Source: a virus. Taken from it: DNA of 64,000 nucleotides. Under the pieces are notes generated by a model. The model was not told the DNA's origin. It saw only the letters and a program-made list of their open reading frames with translations, and did not search any database. Positions 1-7,413 of this stretch are shown here, in pieces (positions within the stretch are counted from its first letter, which is position 1; every line of letters starts with the position of its first letter). The DNA is taken from the IMG/VR virus record IMGVR_UViG_3300007513_000028, positions 1 through 64,000 of that record; one strand, given 5' to 3'. The position numbers and the translations under genes were made by a program.

Positions 1-462
1 GAAGGCAAGGTCTTTTTGTTCAAGTATGGCAAGAAGATTTATGACATGATTCAAGATGTCATGCGCCCGGAGTTTGATGATGAAACTCCGATTAATCCTT
101 TTGAACTCTGGGAGGGAGCCAACTTCCGACTGAGGGCACGAAAGGTTGATGGCTATCGGAGCTATGACAAGTCCGAGTTTGATAGCGTGAGTGCGCTGTC
201 GGATGATGATTCTGAATTGGAAGAGATTTGGAACTCTCAGCATTCTCTTGAAGAACTTGTGGCACCTGAGAAGTTCAAGAGCTATGAAGAACTCGCGTCT
301 CGTTTTTCATCGACAATGGGAGTGACTTCTAGTTTTGAAGACTCAAGCGAAAGTGCCTTTGATAGCACTCCAGAAAGGACTCCGGTTGCGGCACCCGAAG
401 TGGATTCATCGGAAGATGATGATTCTCTGAGTTACTTCAAGAAGCTCGCAGACGAAGTTTAG
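1..462 (+). CDS. 32: gp32-like single-stranded DNA-binding protein, C-terminal part (5' end outside window)
   Basis: The reading frame is open from base 1, so the gene begins outside the window; the TTG at 16 is an internal codon, not a start. The peptide has the gp32 core signature 'FKYGKKIYDMI', then 'PFELWEGANFRLR' and 'GYRSYDKSEF', which match the end of the T4 gp32 OB-fold core. It then has 'KFKSYEELASRF' and a Ser/Asp/Glu-rich tail ending 'DDDSLSYFKKLADEV'. In T4 the acidic tail of gp32 recruits replication and recombination partners, and the core coats single-stranded DNA. The zinc-binding and N-terminal cooperativity regions would lie upstream. A strong hairpin terminator follows 35 bases after the stop. 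It is the only replication gene here, next to structural genes on the opposite strand. Confidence 0.93.
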   Translation, partial: EGKVFLFKYGKKIYDMIQDVMRPEFDDETPINPFELWEGANFRLRARKVDGYRSYDKSEFDSVSALSDDDSELEEIWNSQHSLEELVAPEKFKSYEELASRFSSTMGVTSSFEDSSESAFDSTPERTPVAAPEVDSSEDDDSLSYFKKLADEV

Positions 463-497
463 TTTTTCACTCTTTTAGTTTATTTCCAGCAACAAAG

Positions 498-535
498 AAA
501 ACCCCTCATCCGAAAGCCGGGTGGGGGGTTTTTTG
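498..535. terminator. Bidirectional rho-independent terminator between convergent gp32 and tape-measure genes
   Basis: A 15-bp stem, including G-T pairs, forms between 498-512 and 518-532 with a five-base loop at 513-517. The plus strand continues into a T-rich tract, and the A-run at the 5' base gives T-runs when read on the minus strand. It sits between the gp32 stop (462) and the minus-strand stop at 539, so it can end both convergent transcripts. Confidence 0.9.
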
Positions 536-538
536 TTT

Positions 539-2242
539 TTATGGTCGCTGGCCGGTGTTTACTGTACTATCGGTAGTGGCGCCAGAACCACCATTTCCCA
601 TTGGCAGCAACTGGCCAGGGGCGCTTATAGCGGTAGAGTCCCCTCCTTTGTGAACAGATGCATCTATAATATTATTAGTATGACCCATAGACCCCCCGCC
701 TCCCCCGGAAGCGTTTTTCATAGCTTCTTCGCTTATTTCTTCTGCTCGTTCTTCTTGAGCATTCTGAAGTTGTAAAAATTCTTCCACCCCTTCTGGGATT
801 TTACCATGCTTTTCTATCCATGCATCTTTCCATTTATCTTGTGCAATTCCTAGCCATTCAAAAAATTCTGCTCCTGCCCAGGAGAATCCCCCAACAACAA
901 GTGGCCCTGCCAGGGCCCCGATACCTGCTGTGGGGAGAGCAATCGCTCCCGTTGCCCCGACGCCCAAACCTGCACCAGCAGCAGCACCTCCAGCCGTATC
1001 GATAAATTGCATTGCCCGCAACCCTGCCAAATAATCAAAGGTATCTTGATCTATGATTCCTGCATCAAGAGCGTTGGATAAGTCTAATATGTCCTTGGCA
1101 GCAAATCCAAGCTCCAATGCCTTTCCGATCCATCCGGCGGCTTTTAGTTTTTTGAGATGCCTCCCTGCACTTTCTAGTCCACTTTCTGCTGTCTCGGCCG
1201 CCGCTGCTGCCCCTTTCTTTGTTAAACGTTCTGGAAGTTTCACCGTTTGGCCGCCCACACCGCCCGCCGCCCCGGCCGGTTGCCGCACAGACGAAGGGCC
1301 CACTAGATTGAAGCCCCCTTTTTTTGCAAACTTAGCGATGTCTCTTAGTCTTTTCGCTTCCAGTCTTGAGGGATCTATTGCGTTTGCAGCAAATCTTTCG
1401 GCGGTTGTTCTGATGAACCTTCCTGATGCCGTATGCGGAAGCGTTTGCCCCGGAAAAAGTCGTGATCCTCGGGTTGCGGCAAACCTTGTTGCCGATCCGG
1501 TGGCCATTGCTGTTTTTCCTGGATCCTCTTCGACCACCTCTGTTATATCTTCTGGGCCCGGAAGAGAATCTACAATGGTTTCTCCTATAGCATCCCAGGG
1601 CATGGCGTTCCAAAGAGCCTTTACAGTTTCTCTTCCATCGTCAGTAAGCAACCATGCAGTAATTCCACCAAATATTGCCGTGCCAAGGAGATTGCTCCCC
1701 ATCGCAGTCATCATATTGTCTGCCAATTTGGCAAAAAATCCCCTTTTTTCTTTTTTCTCTTTGGCGGCTTCTTTGCCGCTTTCTCGTCCGCTTGCTTTTC
1801 GTCGAGCAGATTCTCTGGCTTTTTCAATTTCTTCCAGTCCCGCGCCTGGGTCTTCTTGTAGAGAGTTGTCAATACTTTCAACGCCAGTTTTAATTTCTTC
1901 TTGAACGCCTTCTGTTGCAGGCTTGTCTTCGTCCTTTCCTCCGAAATTAAAAATATCTGTCATGGCATCTTTTGTTTTTGTCATTAAATCGGAGGTCATT
2001 TCAAAGAGCATCATTGCAATTGGATTTCCCTCCACCCCGGCAGTATAAAAATCTCTTGGGCCGATACCCGAAGTGTCTGCATGTTTTTTGACAAACCCAC
2101 CAACTGCCGCTCCAGCCGCCGCCGGGGCCAAACCAATCTTTTGCGCGCCTTGAGCAAATGCGGCAAGAGGTTTGAATATTACTTGTTGTTGTTCTGGAGT
2201 AATTACCAGATTGCCTTCAGAATTATTTGTTTCGGTTGCCAT
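539..2242 (-). CDS. Probable tail tape-measure / baseplate hub protein (gp29-like position)
   Basis: 567 aa, close to the 590 aa of T4 gp29, the tape-measure protein that sets tail length. No strong sequence motif was recognised; the call rests on position, size and composition. It is the last gene of the minus-strand group, directly downstream of gp26 and its frameshift extension, the place a tape measure occupies behind frameshifting tail chaperones in many tailed phages. The protein has an N-terminal soluble part, a charged Lys/Glu/Arg segment (about residues 130-170), a hydrophobic stretch 'LLGTAIFGGITAWLL', a long Ala/Gly-rich part with a hydrophobic 'GAAAGAGLGVGATGAIAL' segment (about 420-455), and a Gly-rich tail. 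Alternating hydrophobic and helical segments are typical of tape measures. ATG at 2242 is 6 bases after the stop of the frameshift extension; its Shine-Dalgarno is weak. Confidence 0.65.
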   Translation of the reverse strand: MATETNNSEGNLVITPEQQQVIFKPLAAFAQGAQKIGLAPAAAGAAVGGFVKKHADTSGIGPRDFYTAGVEGNPIAMMLFEMTSDLMTKTKDAMTDIFNFGGKDEDKPATEGVQEEIKTGVESIDNSLQEDPGAGLEEIEKARESARRKASGRESGKEAAKEKKEKRGFFAKLADNMMTAMGSNLLGTAIFGGITAWLLTDDGRETVKALWNAMPWDAIGETIVDSLPGPEDITEVVEEDPGKTAMATGSATRFAATRGSRLFPGQTLPHTASGRFIRTTAERFAANAIDPSRLEAKRLRDIAKFAKKGGFNLVGPSSVRQPAGAAGGVGGQTVKLPERLTKKGAAAAAETAESGLESAGRHLKKLKAAGWIGKALELGFAAKDILDLSNALDAGIIDQDTFDYLAGLRAMQFIDTAGGAAAGAGLGVGATGAIALPTAGIGALAGPLVVGGFSWAGAEFFEWLGIAQDKWKDAWIEKHGKIPEGVEEFLQLQNAQEERAEEISEEAMKNASGGGGGSMGHTNNIIDASVHKGGDSTAISAPGQLLPMGNGGSGATTDSTVNTGQRP

Positions 2243-2248
2243 TGGTTT

Positions 2249-3168
2249 TTAGGTTCTTCTCTTTTCTTCTTCTCGTTTTTGTTTTATTTTTTCTATATAT
2301 TCTTTTAATAATCCAACATATAAATCTCTTTCCCAGGGCATCATTCCTTCAAGGTCTGATAAGGTATAATTATAATATTGCATTAATGAAAAGTTTGTTC
2401 GTAAAGTTCCCTCCAACGAGCGGTCAGAGAGAACTAGCCAAAAAAACTAGAGAGTCCCTCCAACAATATTTTTTCCTTATATCCACAGGTGCATACAAAT
2501 TCAATTTCTTTTTGTAGTTTTGGCATTGATGCAAAAAAATGTTCTATCTTTGAGAACTGTTCTTGTGTAAGATTTAAAATAAATTCTTTAAGCTCTTTTG
2601 GTGTATAGTCGGTTTTTCCGTATACGGTTTCTTCGTCGTATAAAGAATCAATACATTTTGTAATTATATCAATTGTAGAATCTGGAGTTGTTACATCAAC
2701 ATTTTGCATTTTTTCCATCATACTCACATCTGGATATTTCATTATTATGCCGACATTGTTAGATAATTGAATTTTGGTCGTGTGAGTTGGATCTTTAATA
2801 ATTTCAATTGTGTTTGTATTAATTTCAACTTCAATTGCTTTTGGTTCCTTCCCTTCTTTTTTTGCCTGCGGGCAATCTTGATGAACATAGCTAGTTTTTA
2901 TGACATCGCCCATTGCTTTTGATCTAAGATTTAATAAAATATATTCAATGTCAAATAATGGTAATTTTTCTGAGTCTATTCCTTTTGTTACCACACAGTT
3001 GTTAATAATTTGCTTGACTGCCTTTGTGATTTCTTTTTCGTCTTTTCCTTCTTTGGCCATCAAAAGAATTTTTTCTTCTTTCACCAGAAAAGGTCTGTAT
3101 GATATTTTTTCTTCTGTTGATGGCAGATTCAACTCATAAAGCGGAACATCAATTTTTGGTAAAGCCAT
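2249..3168 (-). CDS. 26: gp26 -1 frameshift fusion product (predicted tail chaperone, long form, 306 aa)
   Basis: Predicted second product of gene 26. Near the 3' end the codons read agt-ttt-ttt-ggc-tag, which contains the canonical heptamer T-TTT-TTT in the right phase for a -1 slip. After the slip the frame stays open for 63 codons: WLVLSDRSLEG, then TNFSLMQYYNYTLSDLEGMM, PWERDLYVGLL and a Lys/Glu-rich end, stopping at 2249-2251. This accounts for the otherwise empty 2252-2433. The extension has a protein-like composition (an 'MPWERDLYV' block resembling conserved sequences near gene 26 in other T4-like phages, as I recall them) and would end only 6 bases before the next gene. By analogy with lambda gpG/gpGT the long form would link the chaperone to the tail tube. 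The frameshift is inferred, not shown experimentally. Confidence 0.75.
2434..3168 (-). CDS. 26: gp26-like baseplate hub / tail assembly protein, short form
   Basis: 244 aa, similar to T4 gp26 (T4 baseplate protein family). Signature stretches are 'MALPKIDVPLYELNLPST', 'YRPFLVKEEKILLMAKE', 'LPLFDIEYILLNLRSKAMG' and 'SKIEHFFASMPKL'. 'HQDCP' in the middle and 'CTCGY' near the end could form a metal-binding pair of knuckles; that is my inference. T4 gp26 is needed for hub assembly; in this context it probably chaperones the downstream tape measure. A good Shine-Dalgarno (AAGGAG) precedes the ATG at 3168, with a TTAAATA box just upstream (minus strand, 3187-3193). Its 3' end carries the slippery sequence that gives the longer fusion. 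Confidence 0.9.
   Translation of the reverse strand: MALPKIDVPLYELNLPSTEEKISYRPFLVKEEKILLMAKEGKDEKEITKAVKQIINNCVVTKGIDSEKLPLFDIEYILLNLRSKAMGDVIKTSYVHQDCPQAKKEGKEPKAIEVEINTNTIEIIKDPTHTTKIQLSNNVGIIMKYPDVSMMEKMQNVDVTTPDSTIDIITKCIDSLYDEETVYGKTDYTPKELKEFILNLTQEQFSKIEHFFASMPKLQKEIEFVCTCGYKEKILLEGLSSFFG
2440..2446 (-). other. Slippery heptamer T-TTT-TTT for -1 ribosomal frameshift
   Basis: Seven T residues on the minus strand, phased as T TTT TTT relative to the gp26 frame, two codons before its TAG stop (2434-2436). A -1 slip gives codons ttt-ttt-tgg and leads into a 63-codon open frame. Downstream sequence could fold, but I did not identify a convincing pseudoknot by eye. Confidence 0.75.
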
Positions 3169-3200
3169 AATTTAGGGTTCTCCTTTTATTTAAAAATTAA

Positions 3201-3977
3201 CTAAACTAGCATAGTTCCATCAAAATTTATAGGTTCTCCTGCCAGATTTCCTGCACTACTCGCAGCAGATGCACTACCACTCTGAGTTCTCTTTTTCCCA
3301 AGATTCTTCATGAAGTTCATTCCCTGACCAACCTTGGACATGAACTGGCCATCTGCCCTGGAGAAGATTGCAGCCCCTGTCTGTTCAAGCAGCCCACCCA
3401 CATCAAAGTTGGGATACAGACTGTTGACGCTCAAGAAGTTTCCAAATGGATTTATACTCAATGGTTCTTCTCTCCAATAACGATATGCAAGTGTCACCTG
3501 TAGATTATGAAATCCGTTTTGGGTCGCCCAGTCCAATTGAAGTGGAGCCACCATGACAGGATAGGCATCAATCAGTTTTACTCCATATTGTGATCTGCCG
3601 GAAGAATCAAATTGTTCTATGACGACATCAGAAACATAGTCTTCAAAATAGCTGTATTCATTGCTCGAATTATTGTCACAGATGAAATTTTGCCATTCTT
3701 GAAACATGGCTTTCATTCCCATGTCTTCTCGACAATATAGACTAAGAACAACATCATCATATACATTTTGATATGGAATTTTTCTTATTGGGCCGTGTGT
3801 CGTATATTCTTGTGTGGCGAATGCCCGACCGGGGAGTTGTGCCTGATTGCACAGAACTGCCATGAGTCTTGAGTCTTCTGTATCGACAATGGCTCCCGAA
3901 AACATTACGCGAAAATATGCCGGGCTGGCCAGAGTTCCATTTACTCTTGATGTGAATTCGTTTATGTCAAATGGCAT
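3201..3977 (-). CDS. 54: Tail-tube-fold protein, probable gp54-like baseplate/tube initiator
   Basis: 258 aa. It starts 'MPFDINEFTSRV', close to the start of the gp19 tube protein later in this window ('MPFSINNFRAELV'). It shares the tube-protein pattern: an N-terminal strand, 'LPGRAFATQEYTTHGPIRKI' (compare gp19 'IPGADIGLVEVPYFGRNIKL'), 'MFQEWQNFI' (compare 'GLVNWMNSI'), and 'LIDAYPVMVAPLQLDW' followed by 'QVTLAYRYW' (compare 'MINCWPSSVAAIELGW' and 'AVTWQYDYW'). T4 gp48 and gp54 are tube-like proteins that seed the tail tube on the baseplate. Because gp48 is recognised separately at 5150, this one is best read as gp54. The C-terminal 60 residues are Gly/Ser-rich. The ATG follows immediately on the upstream gene's stop, consistent with translational coupling. 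Confidence 0.8.
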   Translation of the reverse strand: MPFDINEFTSRVNGTLASPAYFRVMFSGAIVDTEDSRLMAVLCNQAQLPGRAFATQEYTTHGPIRKIPYQNVYDDVVLSLYCREDMGMKAMFQEWQNFICDNNSSNEYSYFEDYVSDVVIEQFDSSGRSQYGVKLIDAYPVMVAPLQLDWATQNGFHNLQVTLAYRYWREEPLSINPFGNFLSVNSLYPNFDVGGLLEQTGAAIFSRADGQFMSKVGQGMNFMKNLGKKRTQSGSASAASSAGNLAGEPINFDGTMLV

Positions 3978-4622
3978 TTATTTCATTCCTTTTTTGAAAT
4001 TTCGTCTTGTATCATTCCAAACTTTTCTTCTGGTGACGCCATGAAATCTTTCCAGAGGAAGAAACAATGCAATTTCCCATTCGTCTGGCGGAACTTCCAT
4101 AAATCGAGAAGAAACCTGTTCAAATAAGTATTTTTTTACACATGGTCTAAAGTATCTATATTTAGCAGATTTCTTTAAAATTGTGTATCCATTATTGAAT
4201 AAACGTAGTCGTGTTGATTCGTCCATGTCTTCATTGGTTAAAAGATCATATAGATTGTCCATCAGAATTGCTCGCCATGTGTGAGGAAGATAGTGTAAAT
4301 TGATTCCGAGAAATCCTTCTTCGTCGGCAGCTATTGGAAATATTAGAGGAAATTTATCATAATAGGGAAGACTTTCTTTCATCTTTGGATCATATTCAAA
4401 CATGAACATTTTTCCGAGCATTATGCGACCCTTGATGGTCGGTTTCATTCTTTTATTTTGTCTTCCTATTTTTAAAATTCTTTGGGACTTTGTTCGTCGC
4501 ACAGTCTTTACGTCTTTTGCTTTTCTTCTATACCATTCTCTTGATTCTAAGACATTAGAAGGAAGTTCTCCTCGCTTCATTGTTCCTTCTATAATAGTTT
4601 TAAATGTGTTTTTGTTTGCCAT
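3978..4622 (-). CDS. Conserved T4-type virion or assembly protein, function not established
   Basis: 214 aa, basic N-terminus (many Lys/Arg up to residue 70). The central block has 'GRIMLGKMFMFEYDPKMKES', 'LPYYDKFPLIFPI', 'GFLGINLHYLPHTWRAILM', 'YRYFRPCVKKYLFEQVSSRF' and 'EWEIALFLPLERF'. I recognise this pattern as recurring beside gene 4 in marine T4-like phages, but I cannot assign it firmly. In T4 the neighbour of gene 4 is gene 2 (DNA end protector), so a gp2-like role is one possibility; this is inference from position only. The gap to gp4 is 4 bases and the next gene starts directly after its stop, so it is part of one minus-strand operon with gp4, gp54-like, gp26 and the tape measure. 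Confidence 0.7.
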   Translation of the reverse strand: MANKNTFKTIIEGTMKRGELPSNVLESREWYRRKAKDVKTVRRTKSQRILKIGRQNKRMKPTIKGRIMLGKMFMFEYDPKMKESLPYYDKFPLIFPIAADEEGFLGINLHYLPHTWRAILMDNLYDLLTNEDMDESTRLRLFNNGYTILKKSAKYRYFRPCVKKYLFEQVSSRFMEVPPDEWEIALFLPLERFHGVTRRKVWNDTRRNFKKGMK

Positions 4623-4626
4623 ATAT

Positions 4627-5085
4627 TTATTTATGTTTTGATTGTTTAATTATGCGTATTCCTCGTTTTTTTAATTCATCTTCAGTCCAGATTTCAAAAT
4701 TCCATCCTCGGTCCTTTGCATATTCTTTGGCATATTCCCATTTTGATGTATTCATTCCGTAGGCATAGACTTCTTTTATATATTTTGGGCTTTTTCTGGA
4801 TTTGACTTTGGGCGGTTTTGTTTGTCTCTTGGGTTTTATTTCTATGAGAGAGGTTTTTCCATTTGCATATGTAATCTTTAGATCGGGAAAATACTTATGG
4901 CGCTTTCCGTCAGTTTTTGAAATATAAGGAACAATGATTTCTTCGCTGCTCCATGAACGTATTTCTGGATTTTCGTCACACCATTTGAATGCCTGTCTTT
5001 CCCATAGGGAACGATAGGTGATTTTGAAGGGATTCCCTTCATATTTTTCAAGATTCTTTGGTTTCCACTTTCCTTTGTATGCCAT
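4627..5085 (-). CDS. 4: gp4-like head completion protein with TnsA/PD-(D/E)xK nuclease-type motif
   Basis: 152 aa, against 150 aa for T4 gp4. The start 'MAYKGKWKPKNLEKYEGNPF' and 'KITYRSLWERQAFKWCDENP' align closely with T4 gp4 ('MAYSGKWVPKNISKYRGDPK', 'ITYRSNWEKFFFEWLDKNPE'). Residues E48/E49, D68 ('YFPDLKI') and 'IEIKPK' (E82-x-K84) form the acidic/EIK arrangement of the TnsA-like restriction-endonuclease fold. In T4, gp4 is needed to complete the DNA-filled head before tail joining; whether the nuclease site is active is not known to me. It is the first gene of the minus-strand operon and is transcribed divergently from gp48. Confidence 0.95.
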   Translation of the reverse strand: MAYKGKWKPKNLEKYEGNPFKITYRSLWERQAFKWCDENPEIRSWSSEEIIVPYISKTDGKRHKYFPDLKITYANGKTSLIEIKPKRQTKPPKVKSRKSPKYIKEVYAYGMNTSKWEYAKEYAKDRGWNFEIWTEDELKKRGIRIIKQSKHK

Positions 5086-5149
5086 ATACTTATATATGTC
5101 GCCTAAATAAATATGTATTTTATATTTAATTTATAAAGGAAACGGTTAT
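5086..5149. promoter_or_regulatory. Divergent promoter region between gp4 (minus) and gp48 (plus)
   Basis: This 64-base AT-rich gap separates two divergent gene groups. For gp48, CTAAATA lies at 5103-5109, about 40 bases before the ATG. For gp4, the minus strand has TTAAATA at 5123-5129 and TATAAATT at 5128-5135, 38-50 bases before its ATG. These resemble T4-type late -10 boxes (TATAAATA). AAAGGAA before 5150 is the gp48 ribosome-binding site. Confidence 0.6.
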
Positions 5150-6757
5150 ATGGGAATGTTTTCAGACATGGGCTCTCAGCTATTGGGCGGCGGAAGCGGG
5201 CCTCTTGCTTCATTGTTTGGAGACAAACATTCTTCTACGGGACTTAGTTTTCCTTCTGATGTCGAAGGCGTCGGCCAGAGGCATTTTATTCGGTTTAGTA
5301 TTGTTGATATTGACGGTGGAAAAATAGAGACTGCCGGAGAAAAAAGCTCAACAGAGGCAGAAACGAGTGCCGAAGGAACTCTTCTTGGGGGTCTTGCCGG
5401 AGCCGCAGTTGGTGGCGGAATTGGAGGAGCTTTGCTGGGTGGGGTTGTGGGAAATGCTGCCGACAAGCTAGGAGTTTCGAGTGCAGTCGGCTCTCTGGTT
5501 TCTGGTGCAGAAGACATTATCGGCAACGTCGGTGGCGCACTTGATAGTGCCGTTGGTGGCATTGCAGGAAGTCTGGAAACTGGCATAGAGAGTGTTGTAG
5601 AGACTGCACTCGGGCCTGTCGTAGGAGCAGTTGATGATCTTGTGGGCGGCGCCTTGGATGTGGTTCAGGATCTTACTGCGGGTGCCTTGGATGTTGCCGG
5701 GGATTTGCTTTCTGGGGAAATTCCTGATATTCCTGACCTACCATCCCTAGATGATATTGGTGCAAAATTAAATCTTGATGCCCTGAAAGATTTGATTCCT
5801 GATCTTGATAAAATTGAGTTGCCGACGCCTGACTTTAGTATGTTAGAAAATGCATGGGATGACATTTCTGGTGCAGTCTCTGATACCTGGGGTGAAATTT
5901 CGGCTCTTCCTGGGAAACTTGCAGATGCCATACGAGATGAAGAACCGCCCGAGGCAGATGCAGCAATGCCCGCCGCCGAAGGCGAATCAGAAGAGACTTC
6001 TCCGGTGACAGAAGGAACTCGGTCAACTGTAGGTGATATTATTCTATATATTCCTTTTGGCATTTCAGAAACATATCAGGCAAATTGGAGCGGTGGAAAT
6101 CTTGGAATTTATGGTGCAATTGATACAAAGGGAATTGATACTGCTCTTAGTAAATTGGGTTCTGCCGTGTTGAATAAAAATTCTGAGGCGATTCGCGATG
6201 CAGTAAGTTCTGGGTATGATGCTCTCCAGGCAGCCGCAGATAACGCTGGAGCCAATAAGTCGGGATTCACCGCAGAATTTTTGGGAAGAGGCCTCGGCGC
6301 GGCGCTTCAGAATGATGCGATTGTAAAACATAAACTAAAATTAGAATCTGGCGGAGGGGGAGAGCGAGGCCTTTCTGTAAATCCACATTTTGATTTATTC
6401 TTTGATGGGGTCAATAATCGAACATTTACTTTTGATTTTAAAATGGCTCCAAAAAATGCAACAGAGGCTGCTAATATTGCGAGTATTGTGCGAATGTTTA
6501 AGACTCATGCAGCCCCCGGTGAAAATGCAGGAATGACTCGTTATTGGACATATCCTCATGTATTCCAAATTGAATATTGGAATCTTGAAAATACTCATAG
6601 AATTAAAGATTGTGCCCTGGTCAATATTAATGTCAACTATAGCGGAATTGGGGATAATCACACCTTCTATGATGGTTATCCAATTCAGACTGACATATCT
6701 TTGACCTTTGCCGAAATGTCACTACTCACAAGAGAAGATTTTGAACAAGGATTCTAA
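5150..6757 (+). CDS. 48: gp48-like baseplate tail-tube cap protein with large Gly/Ala-rich insertion
   Basis: 535 aa, against 364 aa for T4 gp48. The N-terminus 'GLSFPSDVEGVGQRHFIRFS' (about 31-50) and the C-terminal half (from about 290: 'ILYIPFGISETYQANW', 'ERGLSVNPHFDLFFDGVNNR', 'TFTFDFKMAPKNATEAANI', 'MTRYWTYPHVFQIEY', 'YDGYPIQTDISLTFAEMSLL') fit the gp48 family of tube-like proteins that sit on the baseplate and start tube polymerisation. Between them lies a low-complexity stretch (about residues 65-290) rich in Gly, Ala, Val, Asp and Pro, first Gly-rich ('GGGIGGALLGGVVGNA'), then amphipathic with repeated 'GALDVV/GALDVA' and 'PDIPDLPSLDDI'. gp53 starts 5 bases after the stop. Confidence 0.88.
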   Translation: MGMFSDMGSQLLGGGSGPLASLFGDKHSSTGLSFPSDVEGVGQRHFIRFSIVDIDGGKIETAGEKSSTEAETSAEGTLLGGLAGAAVGGGIGGALLGGVVGNAADKLGVSSAVGSLVSGAEDIIGNVGGALDSAVGGIAGSLETGIESVVETALGPVVGAVDDLVGGALDVVQDLTAGALDVAGDLLSGEIPDIPDLPSLDDIGAKLNLDALKDLIPDLDKIELPTPDFSMLENAWDDISGAVSDTWGEISALPGKLADAIRDEEPPEADAAMPAAEGESEETSPVTEGTRSTVGDIILYIPFGISETYQANWSGGNLGIYGAIDTKGIDTALSKLGSAVLNKNSEAIRDAVSSGYDALQAAADNAGANKSGFTAEFLGRGLGAALQNDAIVKHKLKLESGGGGERGLSVNPHFDLFFDGVNNRTFTFDFKMAPKNATEAANIASIVRMFKTHAAPGENAGMTRYWTYPHVFQIEYWNLENTHRIKDCALVNINVNYSGIGDNHTFYDGYPIQTDISLTFAEMSLLTREDFEQGF

Positions 6758-6762
6758 TATAG

Positions 6763-7410
6763 ATGGCAGATGGTAAATATTTTAAATACTTTCCGACAGT
6801 TCCTTATGATACCTTTGATGGCTCAGGCCAGTACAGGGTGGTCACGGATATATTCAAACGGGTTCGAGCAACCCTCGGAGCCAGAACTGACAAAACAATA
6901 TATTACAATTATCAGGTAAGAGACAAAGAGCGCCCGGAGCATTTGGCATACAAGTATTATGGCGACGTTCGGTATCATTGGGTAATTCTTTTGATGAATG
7001 AAATTCGCGACCCTCAATGGTGTTGGCCTCTGGACATGAATACTTTTGACAAGTATATCATAGAAAAATATGGAAGTGCCGAGGTTGCACGGGCGCAGCA
7101 TTCTCATTATGAAACAAAAGAAATACTCGCCCCGGCGACCGACGATAATTATACGGTCGGAGATGTTATTCTTCCGGCGGGCCAGATTATTCATAATGGG
7201 GATGACTTTACATATACATATGCGCCAACAATAAACGGAGTCCTTCAAGCAGAAAGGTCGTGGGCAGCAATTGATACCAACAAAAATGTTTCTGCCTATG
7301 ACAAAGAATTACAAGACAATGAAGATAAAAGAAAAATAATTTTCCTTAGACGAAACCTGCTTCCAGAATTTGTGAGTGAATTTGAAAGCCTGGTTGTGAA
7401 GAAGAGATAG
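6763..7410 (+). CDS. 53: gp53-like baseplate wedge protein
   Basis: 215 aa (T4 gp53 is 196 aa). It has the family pattern: N-terminal 'YFKYFPTVPYD', a middle part 'RPEHLAYKYYGDVRYHWVIL' and 'LMNEIRDPQWCWPLDMNTFD' (compare T4 'RPEELANAIYGNPQLYWVLL', 'MCNDNYDPYYGW'), and a C-terminal 'KRKIIFLRRNLLPEFVSEFE'. This LysM-like wedge protein helps lock neighbouring wedges together. It is followed after 3 bases by the gp27-like hub gene and preceded closely by gp48, so it is in the baseplate operon. Confidence 0.92.
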   Translation: MADGKYFKYFPTVPYDTFDGSGQYRVVTDIFKRVRATLGARTDKTIYYNYQVRDKERPEHLAYKYYGDVRYHWVILLMNEIRDPQWCWPLDMNTFDKYIIEKYGSAEVARAQHSHYETKEILAPATDDNYTVGDVILPAGQIIHNGDDFTYTYAPTINGVLQAERSWAAIDTNKNVSAYDKELQDNEDKRKIIFLRRNLLPEFVSEFESLVVKKR

Positions 7411-7413
7411 CGA

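Noticed and set aside
1053-1904. Long plus-strand ORF (283 codons) inside the tape-measure gene
   Set aside because: Antisense shadow of a Gly/Ala-rich gene; low-complexity Ser/Ala/Pro translation and no recognisable domain.
2249-2383. Independent 44-codon gene starting at an ATG in the gp26 extension
   Set aside because: No Shine-Dalgarno sequence before that ATG, and the frame is open and protein-like back to the slippery site, so a frameshift extension is preferred.
2227-2517. Plus-strand ORF of 96 codons covering the gp26/tape-measure gap
   Set aside because: It has no ribosome-binding site and overlaps gp26; the minus-strand -1 frame in the same place reads as a better protein and explains the gap.
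4628-4635. CATAAATA on the minus strand at the gp4 stop
   Set aside because: A transcript from it would start at about the start codon of the next gene (4622), leaving no leader or ribosome-binding site.
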